Assembly: GCA_964023275.1 (NCBI GenBank)
Contig: OZ029929.1
Coordinates: forward strand, 4,387,381-4,451,380
From: Norana najaformis
Taxonomy: Eukaryota; Annelida; Clitellata; Crassiclitellata; Hormogastridae
Reading direction: 5' to 3'
DNA: 64,000 nt
Shown: piece by piece, positions 9,086 through 19,094 of the stretch
Numbering within the stretch: position 1 is the stretch's first letter
How the letters are laid out: the number at the start of each line of letters is the position of its first letter
Translations under genes and position numbers: made by a program
Notes under the pieces: model-generated
What the model saw: only the letters and a program-made list of their open reading frames with translations
The model's database searches: none
What the model was told of the DNA's origin: nothing

Positions 9086-11642
9086 AATCGCGGTTAAATA
9101 TGGTGTATATGATTGGGTTGAGGGCCGAGTTGCAGTACCCGAGCCAGAAGATGACGGCGAAGAGCTTGTTCGGGAGCTGAAGGCCGACGAGAAGGGTGAT
9201 GGGGTAGAGGGAGAAGAAAGGCAGCCAACATCCGACGAACGATGCCATGACGATGCCAAGGACAACGGTTGCCCTGCGTTCCCTCGACCGTGCCATCTTG
9301 CGTTTCATCTTCTCGACATCTTTTACCCCGTTGGCGCGAGGGTTGGAGCAGCGACGCGTGACCGACGACATGCATGAGCGACGATTTGACGTCGCAGAAC
9401 GGCGACGCTCTGAGCGAGAGGATGCTGCTGCTGCTGCTAATGTTGCAGAGTAGGACGATGCAAAGGAAAGGCTCTTCGGAGGCACGGAAGCACTGACGGT
9501 GCCTAGGGATGTGGGGCCTCGACGCGCTTGGTTGATTCGCTGCGATCGAACGCGGACAGAAGCAACGGCTGATTGATGGACAACGTATGGAGGTGCAACG
9601 GATGATGCAACATCAGATGAATGAACAACAGGTGAAGCAACAACGGATGAAGGTGCAACAGATGAATGGACAACGGATGACGGAATAACTGGCGAATGGA
9701 AAACAGTTGAAGCAACAACGGGTGAATCTATAACGGATGACCAGATAACTGATGGAGCAACATCAGATGAATGGACAACGGATGAAGCAACATCAGATGA
9801 ATGGGCAACGGATGAAGCAACATCAGATGAATGGACAACGGACGAAGCAACATCAGATGAATGGACAACGGATGAAGCAACATCAGATGAATGGACAACG
9901 GATGAAGCAACATCAGATGAATGGACAACGGACGAAGCAACATAAGATGAATGGACAACGGATGAAGTAACATCAGATGAATGGACAACAGATGAAGGAA
10001 TAGCTGGCGAATGAACAACAGTTGAAGAAACGACGGATGAAGTAAACTTGGACGAAGGACTAACAGGAGACGGAAGAGCGGAGAACGTCAGCGCAGTTGA
10101 CGGATCGCATCCCTCTGGACTCGGCGTCGACGGAGAGACAGATTCGATGGTCACCTGAGCGACTTCCGGTTCGACTTCAATCTCTTCCGGTTCCTCAGAA
10201 CGAAGCTGCGTTGGCCGGAGCGACTCGGAACTCAATTCCCGAGTGGGACTGAGCCGGTCCACAGCGTTCTTCGCCTTTCCACGCGGATTCGTGGTTGAGG
10301 TACTCGATGTGGTGGTGGCTGGTGTCGTCGTGGTACTGGAGCAGATCGATTTGCAGTGGTTCTCCTCCACCGGATGATGAGCCTTTCTGAGGTTCTTACG
10401 GGCGCGGTTTCTGGCGGCAAGGTAGATCTTCAGGTAGACCATCACCATGACAACGAGGGGCAAGTAGAACGACCCAATCGTCGAGTAGATGACGTAGCCG
10501 GGTTCCTCGCTGAGCCCGCACAGCGGATAGCCGAACTTGTTCGGCTGGGGGCGTTTCCATCCGACGAGGGGTGGCAGGCTGATGATCATCGACATGACCC
10601 AGACTGCACCAATCATAAGCACGGCTCGCCTCTTGGTCCGCTGGCGCACGTAGCTGACCGCCCTAGTTATCGACCAATAACGATCGAGACTGATGAGGAC
10701 GAGGTTTAAGATCGAAGCCGTGCACAGAAGGACGTCCGTCGCCAGCCACAGTTCGCACATAACATTCCCGAAGGTCCAGTAGCCCATCAGTTCGTAGGAC
10801 AGGGACAGCGGCATTATGAAGAGACCCACGAAGAGGTCGCTCAGCGCCAAAGACGTTATGAACCAATTTTGGATTCCGCTCAGGTTGCGGTCCCTGGCGA
10901 CGGCCACGATCACCAGGACATTGCCAAGGACGATCAGCAGCATTATCGCCGTCACCACCACCGAAGCCACGACGATGTGCGCCCAACCGTAAAGGCTCGG
11001 GTACGGGTAGCCCTCGAGGGGGTCGACGAACCCAGGCGCCCCGGGCCCCAAAGCGGGGTTGCCGTTGCCGTAGAAGCCCCAGTCGTCCGTGTCGTTCCAG
11101 GTCGTCGTGTCGTTGAAAGGTGACGACAAAGATGACACGGGGGCACTCGACCGGAACCACTCAGTTACCGATTCGGTCGAGTGGAACGTGGAAGGCACGT
11201 TGGAAGGCAATCTCGCAGCAAATGAAGCGGAACCAGAAAGGCGCGATAGCTCTACTTCCGGTTCTAGGGAACCTTCGCTCGGCCACGCTTTTGTACCGGA
11301 AGTACCCAATTCTTTGACGCTCGTAATATCGCCTTCCGTTACCATCGAACTATCCTTGAACATAGTAGTACCATCAGCCGCAGATCTAGTAGAATCTTCT
11401 GTTAAGTTGTTAGCAAGAGAAGTCGAAATACCTCTTTTTAGAAAGATGGTTGCGCCATTGTCTGCAAAGGCAGTAATACCACTTTTCGTAAGGTCGCCAG
11501 TAGCTTTATCAGTCGTCGCCACAAATGCACTGTCAGCTTCCGCCACCATGGTAATACCTTTATCGGTCTGGAAGATATTATGTTCCATAGACGTCCCCAC
11601 AACGCTTGAAACTACCGGTTGCAGTTGTCGTTCGCCGTACAT
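9033..11642 (-). CDS. Intronless class A amine GPCR, alpha2-adrenergic/octopamine-like
   Basis: A plasma-membrane receptor for a biogenic amine, 869 residues from the first in-frame ATG at 11642 (G at -3; the frame stays open upstream to a stop at 11757-11759 but has no ATG). Numbering from that Met: helix 1 about 222-248, Asp269 (2.50), Cys296 and Cys375 for the extracellular disulfide, amine-binding Asp303 in LATDVL (3.32), DRY at 320-322, Ser387 and Ser391 at 5.42/5.46 for catechol or phenol hydroxyls, CWLPFF at 805-810 with Tyr813, and NPIIY at 842-846. Helices 6, 7 and 8 (FWLGYCNS, YTIFNRDFRQAF) resemble alpha2-adrenergic receptors most, which are also intronless. The N-tail is long (about 220 residues), Ser/Thr-rich, with N-glycosylation sites at 79, 177 and 183. 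Loop 3 is about 375 residues and repeat-bearing. Coupling to Gi is expected from the family. The exact ligand (octopamine, tyramine, noradrenaline) cannot be read from the sequence. Confidence 0.95.
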   Translation of the reverse strand: MYGERQLQPVVSSVVGTSMEHNIFQTDKGITMVAEADSAFVATTDKATGDLTKSGITAFADNGATIFLKRGISTSLANNLTEDSTRSAADGTTMFKDSSMVTEGDITSVKELGTSGTKAWPSEGSLEPEVELSRLSGSASFAARLPSNVPSTFHSTESVTEWFRSSAPVSSLSSPFNDTTTWNDTDDWGFYGNGNPALGPGAPGFVDPLEGYPYPSLYGWAHIVVASVVVTAIMLLIVLGNVLVIVAVARDRNLSGIQNWFITSLALSDLFVGLFIMPLSLSYELMGYWTFGNVMCELWLATDVLLCTASILNLVLISLDRYWSITRAVSYVRQRTKRRAVLMIGAVWVMSMIISLPPLVGWKRPQPNKFGYPLCGLSEEPGYVIYSTIGSFYLPLVVMVMVYLKIYLAARNRARKNLRKAHHPVEENHCKSICSSTTTTPATTTSSTSTTNPRGKAKNAVDRLSPTRELSSESLRPTQLRSEEPEEIEVEPEVAQVTIESVSPSTPSPEGCDPSTALTFSALPSPVSPSSKFTSSVVSSTVVHSPAIPSSVVHSSDVTSSVVHSSYVASSVVHSSDVASSVVHSSDVASSVVHSSDVASSVVHSSDVASSVAHSSDVASSVVHSSDVAPSVIWSSVIDSPVVASTVFHSPVIPSSVVHSSVAPSSVVASPVVHSSDVASSVAPPYVVHQSAVASVRVRSQRINQARRGPTSLGTVSASVPPKSLSFASSYSATLAAAAASSRSERRRSATSNRRSCMSSVTRRCSNPRANGVKDVEKMKRKMARSRERRATVVLGIVMASFVGCWLPFFSLYPITLLVGLQLPNKLFAVIFWLGYCNSALNPIIYTIFNRDFRQAFHRILFPRRTNRF
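9756..9995 (-). repeat. In-frame 30-bp coding repeat in receptor loop 3
   Basis: Eight tandem 30-bp units encode the decapeptide SSVVHSSDVA (residues 550-629). They are followed by diverged copies up to about residue 683. All units are multiples of three and stop-free in the coding frame, so length changes would keep the receptor intact. The reverse strand is also open, as an artefact. Confidence 0.95.
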
Positions 11643-11651
11643 ACCTTTCTC

Positions 11652-11756
11652 AAAGTGGTATCTGCTACTAGAAATGACAATAGTACTAGAAATGACAACA
11701 GTAATCTGTGGCAACTGTAACAAGTGGTATCTGCTACTAGAAATTACAACAGTACC
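11652..11756. repeat. Short direct repeat at the 5' end of the receptor gene
   Basis: A segment of about 35 bp (aagtggtatctgctactag...) occurs at 11654 and again at 11722, 68 bp apart, just upstream of the first ATG. Confidence 0.8.
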
Positions 11757-11759
11757 CTA

Positions 11760-12809
11760 TGTAAAGACTAGATATCTTACCCAAGTGATATTACAGCATG
11801 GGCGAAGTGTATGAAGCCAGAAACCGAAGCCTGCTTAATCCAGATTGTCTGGAATTCGTTCCTTGTGTGTTTATCCAAGTGGCGTGTTTGGTTCATCCGT
11901 TCAGCTGTAGGCGCACAGATGCTCGCCGGCCATAATTCACCGGATTACGCCGAAGGATTTGTAGCATACGGTACCATAGTAGCTTTCTGGCTCATCAGGT
12001 GCCAACGATCAATATTATCATTGTCAGGTGTATGAAGAGGACCGTTGGCTCGAGCTTTGCGGTTTAATTTTCCCCTTCTTAACTCCTCACTGGATTCCAA
12101 GACCCTGCGCCTGTCCAGACTTATAACCCGAATTACAATGGCAATATTCTATACTGTGTGCATGGAAGATTCCGAGGCAATAAAGATAAGAATATTCGTC
12201 GCAATATCTGAGCGAAGCCACGACGCGTGTGTATATTCGGAGGCAGAAGTTATGGCAACAGGCTGGAATCTATGTTAACGATCTCTGAGGCAGCATCGGT
12301 GGCAGCATTTAAGCCAACACTCATTTCACAATTTCTGCCACAACAAAACAGTATTCTGTGAATGTTGATCAATATATTCACCAGCTTCATCAGCTCCAAA
12401 TAACAACGATCAATAAAGCATGAAATTCCGTTCCGTTTTCATCGACTTGGGAACTTCCGGTTCTCGTAAGAATCTCTTTCTGCGGCCGTCGAAACAATTT
12501 CCGCTCTTAAACCCGACGACTTCTGATAAACAAGTCTTCAGCCTCCGGTCGTTGTTTCAAAAACATTCGTTCATTATCGTCGCAAATTGCGATCATTAAT
12601 TCGCTAATTCCGGTCATTACTTTGGCAAATTTGTCATTAATTCGTAATCTTCCGGTCTTTAATATGTCAACTTCTCGAAAACATCCCTGAATACTTAATG
12701 CGTTCGTTACACAGACACGCTCTTCGGTCGAGTAAGTCACAACGCTTAACGCTTAGATGTTTCTCCAACAAGCTTTAATAAGCTTTCTTCGCCAAACCTA
12801 CGCGGCAAC
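11760..12809. other. Receptor upstream region, no gene recognised
   Basis: This should contain the 5' UTR and promoter of the minus-strand receptor. Between 12420 and 12660 degenerate attccggtc/cattaattcg units recur, including several ttccggt motifs. I cannot place a TATA box or start site. Confidence 0.35.
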
Positions 12810-12812
12810 ACT

Positions 12813-12866
<54 letters not shown>

Positions 12867-12877
12867 GCCCTCTCTCT

Positions 12878-12973
<96 letters not shown>

Positions 12974-12985
12974 ACTTTCTCCGCG
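12810..12985. repeat. (CT)n microsatellite
   Basis: About 175 bp of TC dinucleotides with short TTC and CCC interruptions. Confidence 0.95.
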
Positions 12986-13204
12986 GATCTTTAGCTTTGG
13001 CGCCAAACGTGCCAGCACACCTGCTGTTGAGCTACGTCCTAACGCGCGCACTGTCACGATTTGGCGCGGAAATCGTTAGAGCGCGGGACCCTTGCATAGA
13101 ACGCGACGGCCGCCAACACATTTTCCCGCCGCAATTTCCCGCCTTATTGATGAAAGTCGGTGCCCGCCGGCAGATGGGTGGATGGACGATAGGTGGAACA
13201 GGCC
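12986..13204. other. Unassigned GC-richer stretch
   Basis: No gene is seen. It is somewhat richer in CG than its surroundings. Confidence 0.35.
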
Positions 13205-13515
13205 TTATATATGTGCATTTGTGTGCATGTGTGCATGTATGTGTGTTATATGTGTATGTATGTATGTACGTATGTATGTATGCATGTGTGCATGTATGAC
13301 TGCATGTGTGCATGTATGTGCGCACGTTTGTATGTATGTTATTTGTGTATGTATGTATGTATGTACGTACGTACGCACGTATGTATGCATGTATGTGCGT
13401 TATATGTGTTATATGTGTATGCATGTATGTATGTATGATTGTATGTATGTCTGTATGCATGTATGTATGTATGTATGTATGTATGTATGTATGCATGTAT
13501 GTATATATGTCGTAG
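13205..13515. repeat. (GTAT)n microsatellite with GC variants
   Basis: Tgta, gtat and gcat tetranucleotide units over about 310 bp. Confidence 0.9.
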
Positions 13516-13534
13516 GGCATTCGTATAGCGTCGG

Positions 13535-13660
13535 TCAGAGAACAGAATAGAATAGGGCAGAATACAGAATAGAATATAATAGAATGGAACATACTAAAGC
13601 TAAATGGAACAGAACATGATAGACGAGACTGGAACAGACTAGAAAAGGGCCGAATAGAAT
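13535..13660. repeat. agaatagaat short-period array
   Basis: Degenerate 5- to 10-bp units of agaat/agaac. Confidence 0.7.
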
Positions 13661-13864
13661 GGGATAGATTTCGATGGCTTCATCCATTCGACCAGTCTGA
13701 TGCGTGAGGTCGTCTCCTGCATGGCAGCTTGGGCCGACTGAATCCGAGCATCATAGCAAGGGCCGATCGCCCAGTGGATGTATGCATGGGACAGAGGTAG
13801 ACAGCAAGACGAATGACACCCAGGGGCCACTGATAGGATCTGGCCTTCGCAGTCGCACTCAGTC
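13661..13864. other. Unassigned stretch
   Basis: Not simple sequence and no recognisable coding. It may be part of an eroded transposon body belonging to the LINE relic that follows; I cannot show this. Confidence 0.3.
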
Positions 13865-14050
13865 GCCGGCCTTATCGCGACCGTCGTCATCATCATCATA
13901 ACAACCACCACCGTCACCGTCCCCAATACCACTCAACTCACCACTCTCGTGTGTGTTCATCTTCGGTATCATTTCATTAATGATCATCACCAAGATAATC
14001 ACCATAATCATCATCGTTGTTGTCGTCATCATCACAACTACTGTGACTTC
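13865..14050. repeat. (ATC)n-type trinucleotide repeat
   Basis: Interrupted atc, acc and atca units. Confidence 0.75.
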
Positions 14051-14189
14051 AGTCTTACTAAACTTCAGTGATGCAGGCCTCTCTTCTGATTCTGGTGGTC
14101 GATTGGGTTTTAGACCAGTGTCATTGCAGGCCTCAGCTGCCACCTCTCCACTGAGATCATCCAAGGCACAATTCCTGAGTCCCGAGCTC

Positions 14190-14335
14190 CGGGAAGATAC
14201 AAGATGACATAGATAGACAACACAAAGTCGTGGACTGAATTATCGTTCGACCAGTTATTACAAGAGACGAGGGACAGAAGCAGATGGCACAAAATTGTCC
14301 GTGGTGCAGCCAGTCCTCGGCTCAAGGACGGTTGA
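14190..14335 (+). pseudogene. LINE reverse-transcriptase C-terminal relic (family 1)
   Basis: One frame reads IDNTKSWTELSFDQLLQ, then ETRDRSRWHKIVRG, and stops at 14335. This is the C-terminal helix region of non-LTR retrotransposon pol, where a D-R-x-x-W motif precedes the stop. An in-frame stop upstream marks it as dead. A near-identical copy lies in opposite orientation at 27435-27575. Confidence 0.75.
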
Positions 14336-14575
14336 AGACAAGAAAAGACAAGACATGACAAGACAAGACAGGACAGGACAAGACAGTACAAGAGAGGACA
14401 AGACAGGACAGGACAAGACAAGACAGGACAAGACAAGACAAGACAGGACAGGACAAGACAGTACAAGACAGGACAAGACAAGACAAGACAGGACAGGACA
14501 GGACAAGACAAGACAAGACAGGACAAGACAAGACAAGACAAGACAGGACAGGAGAGGACAGGGCAAGACAAGACG
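14336..14575. repeat. (GACAA)n pentanucleotide array
   Basis: About 240 bp of gacaa/gacag units starting directly after the LINE stop codon. The other copy of that LINE has a short gaagacaaaac tail at the same place, so the array may have grown from the LINE 3' tail. Confidence 0.9.
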
Positions 14576-15160
14576 AAAGATCACTCAAGAACTCAGGCCT
14601 GCCGTCTTGGAGAATTTTGCGATACGACAAGATACACCTCCAGCCATAAACCGATCCTTTGCCTAGAAAGGGACGTACAGTTACTTTTAACTGCTGCCAA
14701 AAAGCCTTTCGATTGGACAAGAGAACAAAAGAACTTGCAGCCACTTGCTACCCCCACTCGGGTGGGGGTAGCTCTTCTGGTTCTTCCGTCTTGTGGCCGC
14801 CGTCTTGAAAATGAGGCAGTGAGAGTGGCGGTGCCTCTTTGCTTCGGTCTTGACCTTTGCCACACGCGCAGTTTAAATGCAGAGACGCAATTGGCCCAGA
14901 GGGGCTCCATGGGTTTGTCTGCCACTGGTATTTCGACGATCCATCAGCCGTAAGTAAGTAAGTAAATAATGCATTTTAACACGCCATATGTCCATCGGCT
15001 GAGCGAGGAATCGTCGGCATGTACTAACACACAAACAAATGCATAACACAGTGCTCAAACAAATCAAGGAAGATGCACAGCCACAAAGGCAGACACACAG
15101 AATGACACTCGACCACAAAGACAGACATACAGAATGGCACACAAGCACAAAGGTAGAGGC
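14576..15160. other. Non-coding stretch with a dispersed repeat fragment
   Basis: The piece at about 14970-15020 (cgccatatgtccatcgg, gctgagcgaggaatcgt) recurs at about 57232-57270. No gene is supported. Confidence 0.45.
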
Positions 15161-15164
15161 ACAC

Positions 15165-15240
15165 AGAGTATGCATGCATGTATGACGTATGTATGTATGA
15201 CGTAGGTACGTATGACGTATGTATGTATGACGTATGTGTC
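15165..15240. repeat. tatgacgtatg tandem repeat
   Basis: Four to five units of gtatgacgtatgtat, each with a TGACGT half-palindrome. Confidence 0.8.
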
Positions 15241-15242
15241 AA

Positions 15243-15600
15243 ACGACATCATTTTGCGAGTACTCCAAAGTGCAGACATCCGATGTATACCAGAGCCGAG
15301 GTCTACTGAGCACTGGTTACAAGCTACCTAAAGGCTCTACCTCAGTTCCTTGGACTGGTGAGAAATACTTGGCCTGGAACTCCACTACACATGTGCCACC
15401 TCCTACCTGTCACAAACATCAATTTTAGCAGAAGCTGCAGCGGCTGAGAATCCTGCGATACTAAATCTGCAATACAGCATATGCCGAGTTGCCTGCACCA
15501 CTTAATATGTCCACCCCTGTTGCTATAGAAACTATTGGCCCTATTAGTGACGGGGGAGCAGAAGTTGACTCGGAGAGACTGGCTGTCGCCGGTCAGAGCT
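15243..15600 (+). pseudogene. LINE pol C-terminal relic (family 2)
   Basis: Reads STSVPWTGEKYLAWNST at about 15337-15387 and PVAIETIGPISDGGAE at about 15507-15554, with stops and frame breaks between. These blocks correspond to VPW-x(4)-L-x-WD and P-x-A-x-ETLGPIN in a common invertebrate non-LTR retrotransposon C-terminus. Related pieces lie at 58699 (plus) and 59575 (minus). Confidence 0.7.
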
Positions 15601-15774
15601 GTCTGAGGTAATCGACGTCAAATGCATTGCTTTATCGAAATCCTTTCCACCTGTGACCAGCGCCACAATGTCATTATCTTCAGAAGCTCTTTTCCGGGTG
15701 GTCTTTAGGGTAAGGCATGATTTCTGAGAAATACAGTAACATTTTACCCCTTAATGTAATTCTTTGCTCCTCGG
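15601..15774. other. Unassigned stretch
   Basis: No feature is recognised. Confidence 0.3.
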
Positions 15775-16260
15775 ATGTAATAATAATAATGTCATTATTA
15801 TTAATCTGCATACGCTAAATAAATAAATAATTAATCGTCATCTTCACCATCATAAAACCACTGCAGTAATGTCATCATCATCATTGAGTATGATTATAAT
15901 CACAATCACCACAATAATCATCATTGTTCCCCTTATCATTATCATCGTCGTCGTCGTCGTCAACGTCGTCCTTCTTCATCTACTCATTATCATCATTGTC
16001 CTCCTTTTTCTAGTCATAATGATAATAATATTATCAATCATCATTCTCTTTATCACCATATTCATGTTCATCATATTCATCTTCCTAGTTGTCGCCATCG
16101 TCATCGTCGTCATCATCATCATCGTCATCGTCAACATCGTCGTTATTATCACCATCATTATCATCAGCATCAGCATCATTGTCCTCCTCCTTCTCCTCCT
16201 TCTACGCATCATCAGCATCAGCATCATCATCAGATCAGCATCACCATCCTCCATCTCAGT
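15775..16260. repeat. (ATC)n/(ATT)n trinucleotide repeat
   Basis: About 480 bp of interrupted atc, gtc and att triplets. Open frames of Ile/Val or Met/Thr/Arg are artefacts of it. Confidence 0.9.
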
Positions 16261-16504
16261 GATATGCTGCATTTTATCATCAGCATCTGCATCCGCCTTC
16301 TTATCGAAGCCCGACTGATGACGATCGAATGGTGGGAGACAGAAAGACGGATGGACTGGGCGAAGGATGGATGGACTGACCGATGGTCGTCTAGTGGTAA
16401 TGGAGCTATATAAAGCAAGCAAATCCGAATGTCTGTAAAACACGAGCATCCATGAAATCAATACCAGACAGCATTCAATTTCATGTTAATAAGAAAACGT
16501 TCGT

Positions 16505-16730
16505 TCGTTTGTATGTCTATGTGTGTGTATGTTTGTATGTCTATGTGTATATATATGTGTGTACGTTTGTATGTCTGTGTATATATGTATTTGTGTATGT
16601 TTGTATGTCTGTGTATATATGTATGTATGTACGTTTGTATGTTTATGTGTATATATATGTATGTACGTTTGTATGTCTATGTGTATATGTATGTATGTAC
16701 ATTTGTATGTCTGTGTGTATATTTGCATCA
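16505..16730. repeat. (GTAT)n microsatellite with gtttgtatgtctatgt units
   Basis: Tetranucleotide repeat with a superimposed period of about 50 bp (gtatgtctatgtgtatat). Confidence 0.85.
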
Positions 16731-16937
16731 AAACGGAACAAATTAGGTTCGAATAGATTTGTAGAATTTATTAAACATTTTCCTCTCAGTGCACCAATCA
16801 TATCCTTTCTTCCATTCCTCTCTCCCTGTATGATGTAGTGCTCCTAGGCCTAATCATACGCCGAGGCTGGCTGATGATTTCGGTGGCTAAAGCAATTTGT
16901 TTCGTACATATGTTAATTGTGTCGCGTCGTCAGTGAA

Positions 16938-17032
16938 GCGTGACGCTCTGCTGATAGCGTGACGCTCTGCTGATAGCGTGACGCTCTGCTGATAGCGTGA
17001 CGCTCTGCTGATAGCGTGACGCTCTGCTGATG
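16938..17032. repeat. 19-bp tandem repeat, five copies
   Basis: The unit gcgtgacgctctgctgata is repeated five times with virtually no divergence, implying recent expansion. Confidence 0.95.
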
Positions 17033-17099
17033 ACGTGCATTTGTACACTCAATGTATGTACAGCAGTTGCAGTATGTTGAGTAGCCAGTAAGTGTAAAT

Positions 17100-17168
17100 G
17101 TACGTGCTTTTCTAAAACGACCCGCATGGCCTCGACCTCCCCTCGCTTATCAATGAATTTATCAGTAT
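17100..17168 (-). mobile_element. SINE family B, tail fragment
   Basis: Matches the tail end of family B (catggcctcgacc, atcaatgaatttatc), truncated after about 65 bp. Confidence 0.55.
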
Positions 17169-17204
17169 CCTGTGTCTGGACAGACAGACAGTTAGGAAGC
17201 TTTT

Positions 17205-17217
17205 GCCTGCCTGCTTG

Positions 17218-17265
<48 letters not shown>

Positions 17266-17268
17266 CAT
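17205..17268. repeat. (TGCC)n microsatellite joined to a family A SINE
   Basis: About 15 tgcc units end exactly where family A sequence (atcttgacctgg) begins. The same position in other copies carries two or three cctg units. Confidence 0.9.
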
Positions 17269-17400
17269 CTTGACCTGGAACCGAACCCTTCCTGCCTATC
17301 GATTTGTTTTGACTGAGTGCCTGTGAATAACCTGGTTCCCGCGACTCTGCTTTCTATGGGCGTTTAGAAATCTCGAGTTTACGATTACGATTACGAAGTA
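17268..17400 (+). mobile_element. SINE family A
   Basis: Has the family's diagnostic blocks in order: cttgacctggaaccgaac, tatcgatttgttttgac, gaataacctggttccc, ctatgggcgtttagaaat, and the (ACGATT)n tail ending at 17400. Other copies are at 18602, 21108, 24500, 27136, 29370, 43789, 46166, 46861, 47388 and 52070. Confidence 0.85.
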
Positions 17401-17569
17401 AGTCGGTCTGCTGTGTGCTTGAGATATTTTCTACTTGTTAGTAGAGTTAATTTCCTTCAATAAAACTATTAACTCGACAGGTTTTGTGAACCACGGCAGA
17501 TGCTCCCTGCGACGTTTAGCAACGAAAAGTAGGAAAAAGAGGGCAAAAGCTACCAACGCCTCAACTTAA

Positions 17570-17910
17570 ATGCACATGGTTTTCTATAGCGCCGTGTCCA
17601 GTACCTTGGGATTCGTCCATTGCCGGTTCAAAGGTCCAAAGAAAAGGAAATGAGCACCTGCCGTACGTCTCACTTCTTGAATATGGGATACTTTAGTTAC
17701 TAATCGAGTGAAATCCTTCACCACCGCTGCCCCTTTGAATGGGCGCCACGCCATTTAAGGTCTCCGTGTACGGACCGTGCTAGCCAAAGATTCAAATCTC
17801 TGAAACTAGCCACGACCGGGACGCGAACCGGCATCCTCACGCTCAGAGGCGCCTTTAAGTACGCTTTACCCAGTGTTACAATGTAAATGTAATGTAGCTA
17901 ACCAGGCCAG
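17570..17910 (-). mobile_element. SINE family B, near full length with tRNA-like head
   Basis: On the minus strand a head of gttagctacatt ... gggtaaagcgta and ccggttcgcgtcccgg (A- and B-box-like) precedes the family B body (ctagcacggtccgtac, ggtggtgaaggattt). This copy and the one at 49605 show that family B is tRNA-derived. It carries a small insertion in the A-box region. Confidence 0.8.
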
Positions 17911-17979
17911 CAGGAAGCGTTAAACGCAGTATTGCGAATACATATTGACTAACAGCGTGAGCAAGGCGAAGCTCAGGTC

Positions 17980-18092
17980 TGCCTTCCTTCCTTCTTTCTT
18001 TCTTCCTTCTTTCTTCCTTCTTTCTTCCTTCTTTCTTCTTTCTTTCTTCCTTCTTTCTTCCTTCTTTTTTCCTTCTTTCCTTCCTTTTTTAA
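17980..18092. repeat. (TTTC/TTCC)n pyrimidine microsatellite
   Basis: Cttc, tttc and ttcc units on one strand. Confidence 0.9.
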
Positions 18093-18601
18093 CCTCATTC
18101 CTTGCTTCCGTATTTTTCTCGACTCGTTAGCAGAGGCAACACACGGGGACAAATACAGAAACATACAAAGACAGGAACATAGACAAAGAGAGAGACAGAG
18201 AGACATAAGAAAGCGTACACTTGTTATAATAAAACTAAGTTGGCAGTCGATGATAACTTGTTTATCCGCATCGCCTCTTTCATTCCCACGTTCCGCCCAC
18301 TAACCCAAATACGTCATCCTCTTCTCCAGTTTGACCTCTTTCACGACTTCCACTCTCCCTCTTAATCCATTACCCAACTATTCCTCCCCATTTCTACGCA
18401 TCCTCATGCCCATTTCTAACTTCTTCCTCTCACATCGCCATCAATCCTCTTCCTCCGTTGCCCTATTTTCTCCTCCAATTTTCATCATTTCTCTTACTCC
18501 ACTCTTCCTCATCCTCCTTTCTAAATTTGCATCCCCATTACTTCCTCCTTTCTCTTCCTCGGTTTCCCAATTCTTTCCTGCGACAGTTTTCTGACCCATT
18601 A

Positions 18602-18888
18602 TACAAACTCATCGACGCTCCACCGCTTGCAATTTCTGCATCGGCCTTTCACTCAAACTGAAAACATTACTCTTTCTTCCTCTTATCTCTCTCCCCTCTC
18701 CAATCCCAAACATCACCCACCGCAGCTGCCAATCTGTCTCTCAGTCTGACTTTTGGATCTTGACCTGGAACCGAACTCTTTTGCCTATCGATTTTGTTTT
18801 GACTGAGCGCCTGCGAATAAGCTAGTCCCGCGACCTGGCTTTCGTTGGGCGCTGTAGAAATTTCGGAATTACCATTACGATTACGATT
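18602..18888 (+). mobile_element. SINE family A, long copy
   Basis: The 5' part (acaaactcatcgacgc, tttctgcatcggcc, cactcaaactgaaaac) precedes the usual 3' half and the attacgattacg tail. The copies at 46166 and 52070 share this 5' part, so the full element is about 300 bp. Confidence 0.85.
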
Positions 18889-19094
18889 TCCACCCATCTT
18901 TTTCCTCTATTCTTCAATAATCCTTATTTCCACCCATCCCCATCCTCCATTTCCCATTTTTCTCCGCATGTCCATCCCTTCCCCTGAACTCTTCTGCTAT
19001 CTTTCGGAGATCTATGTTCTCGCAAATCACCAGCACTCGTCCATAGAAATCTCTGAGCAGAATTAATTGGTCTCCAAGTGCGGCCTCTGCCTAT

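Noticed and set aside
11643-11723. Extended receptor N-terminus of 27 further codons
   Set aside because: It would begin at TTG on a minor direct repeat. The first ATG is at 11642 with a better context.
11089-11814. Plus-strand 241-codon frame opposite the receptor
   Set aside because: Antisense shadow of the receptor N-tail. No independent motif.
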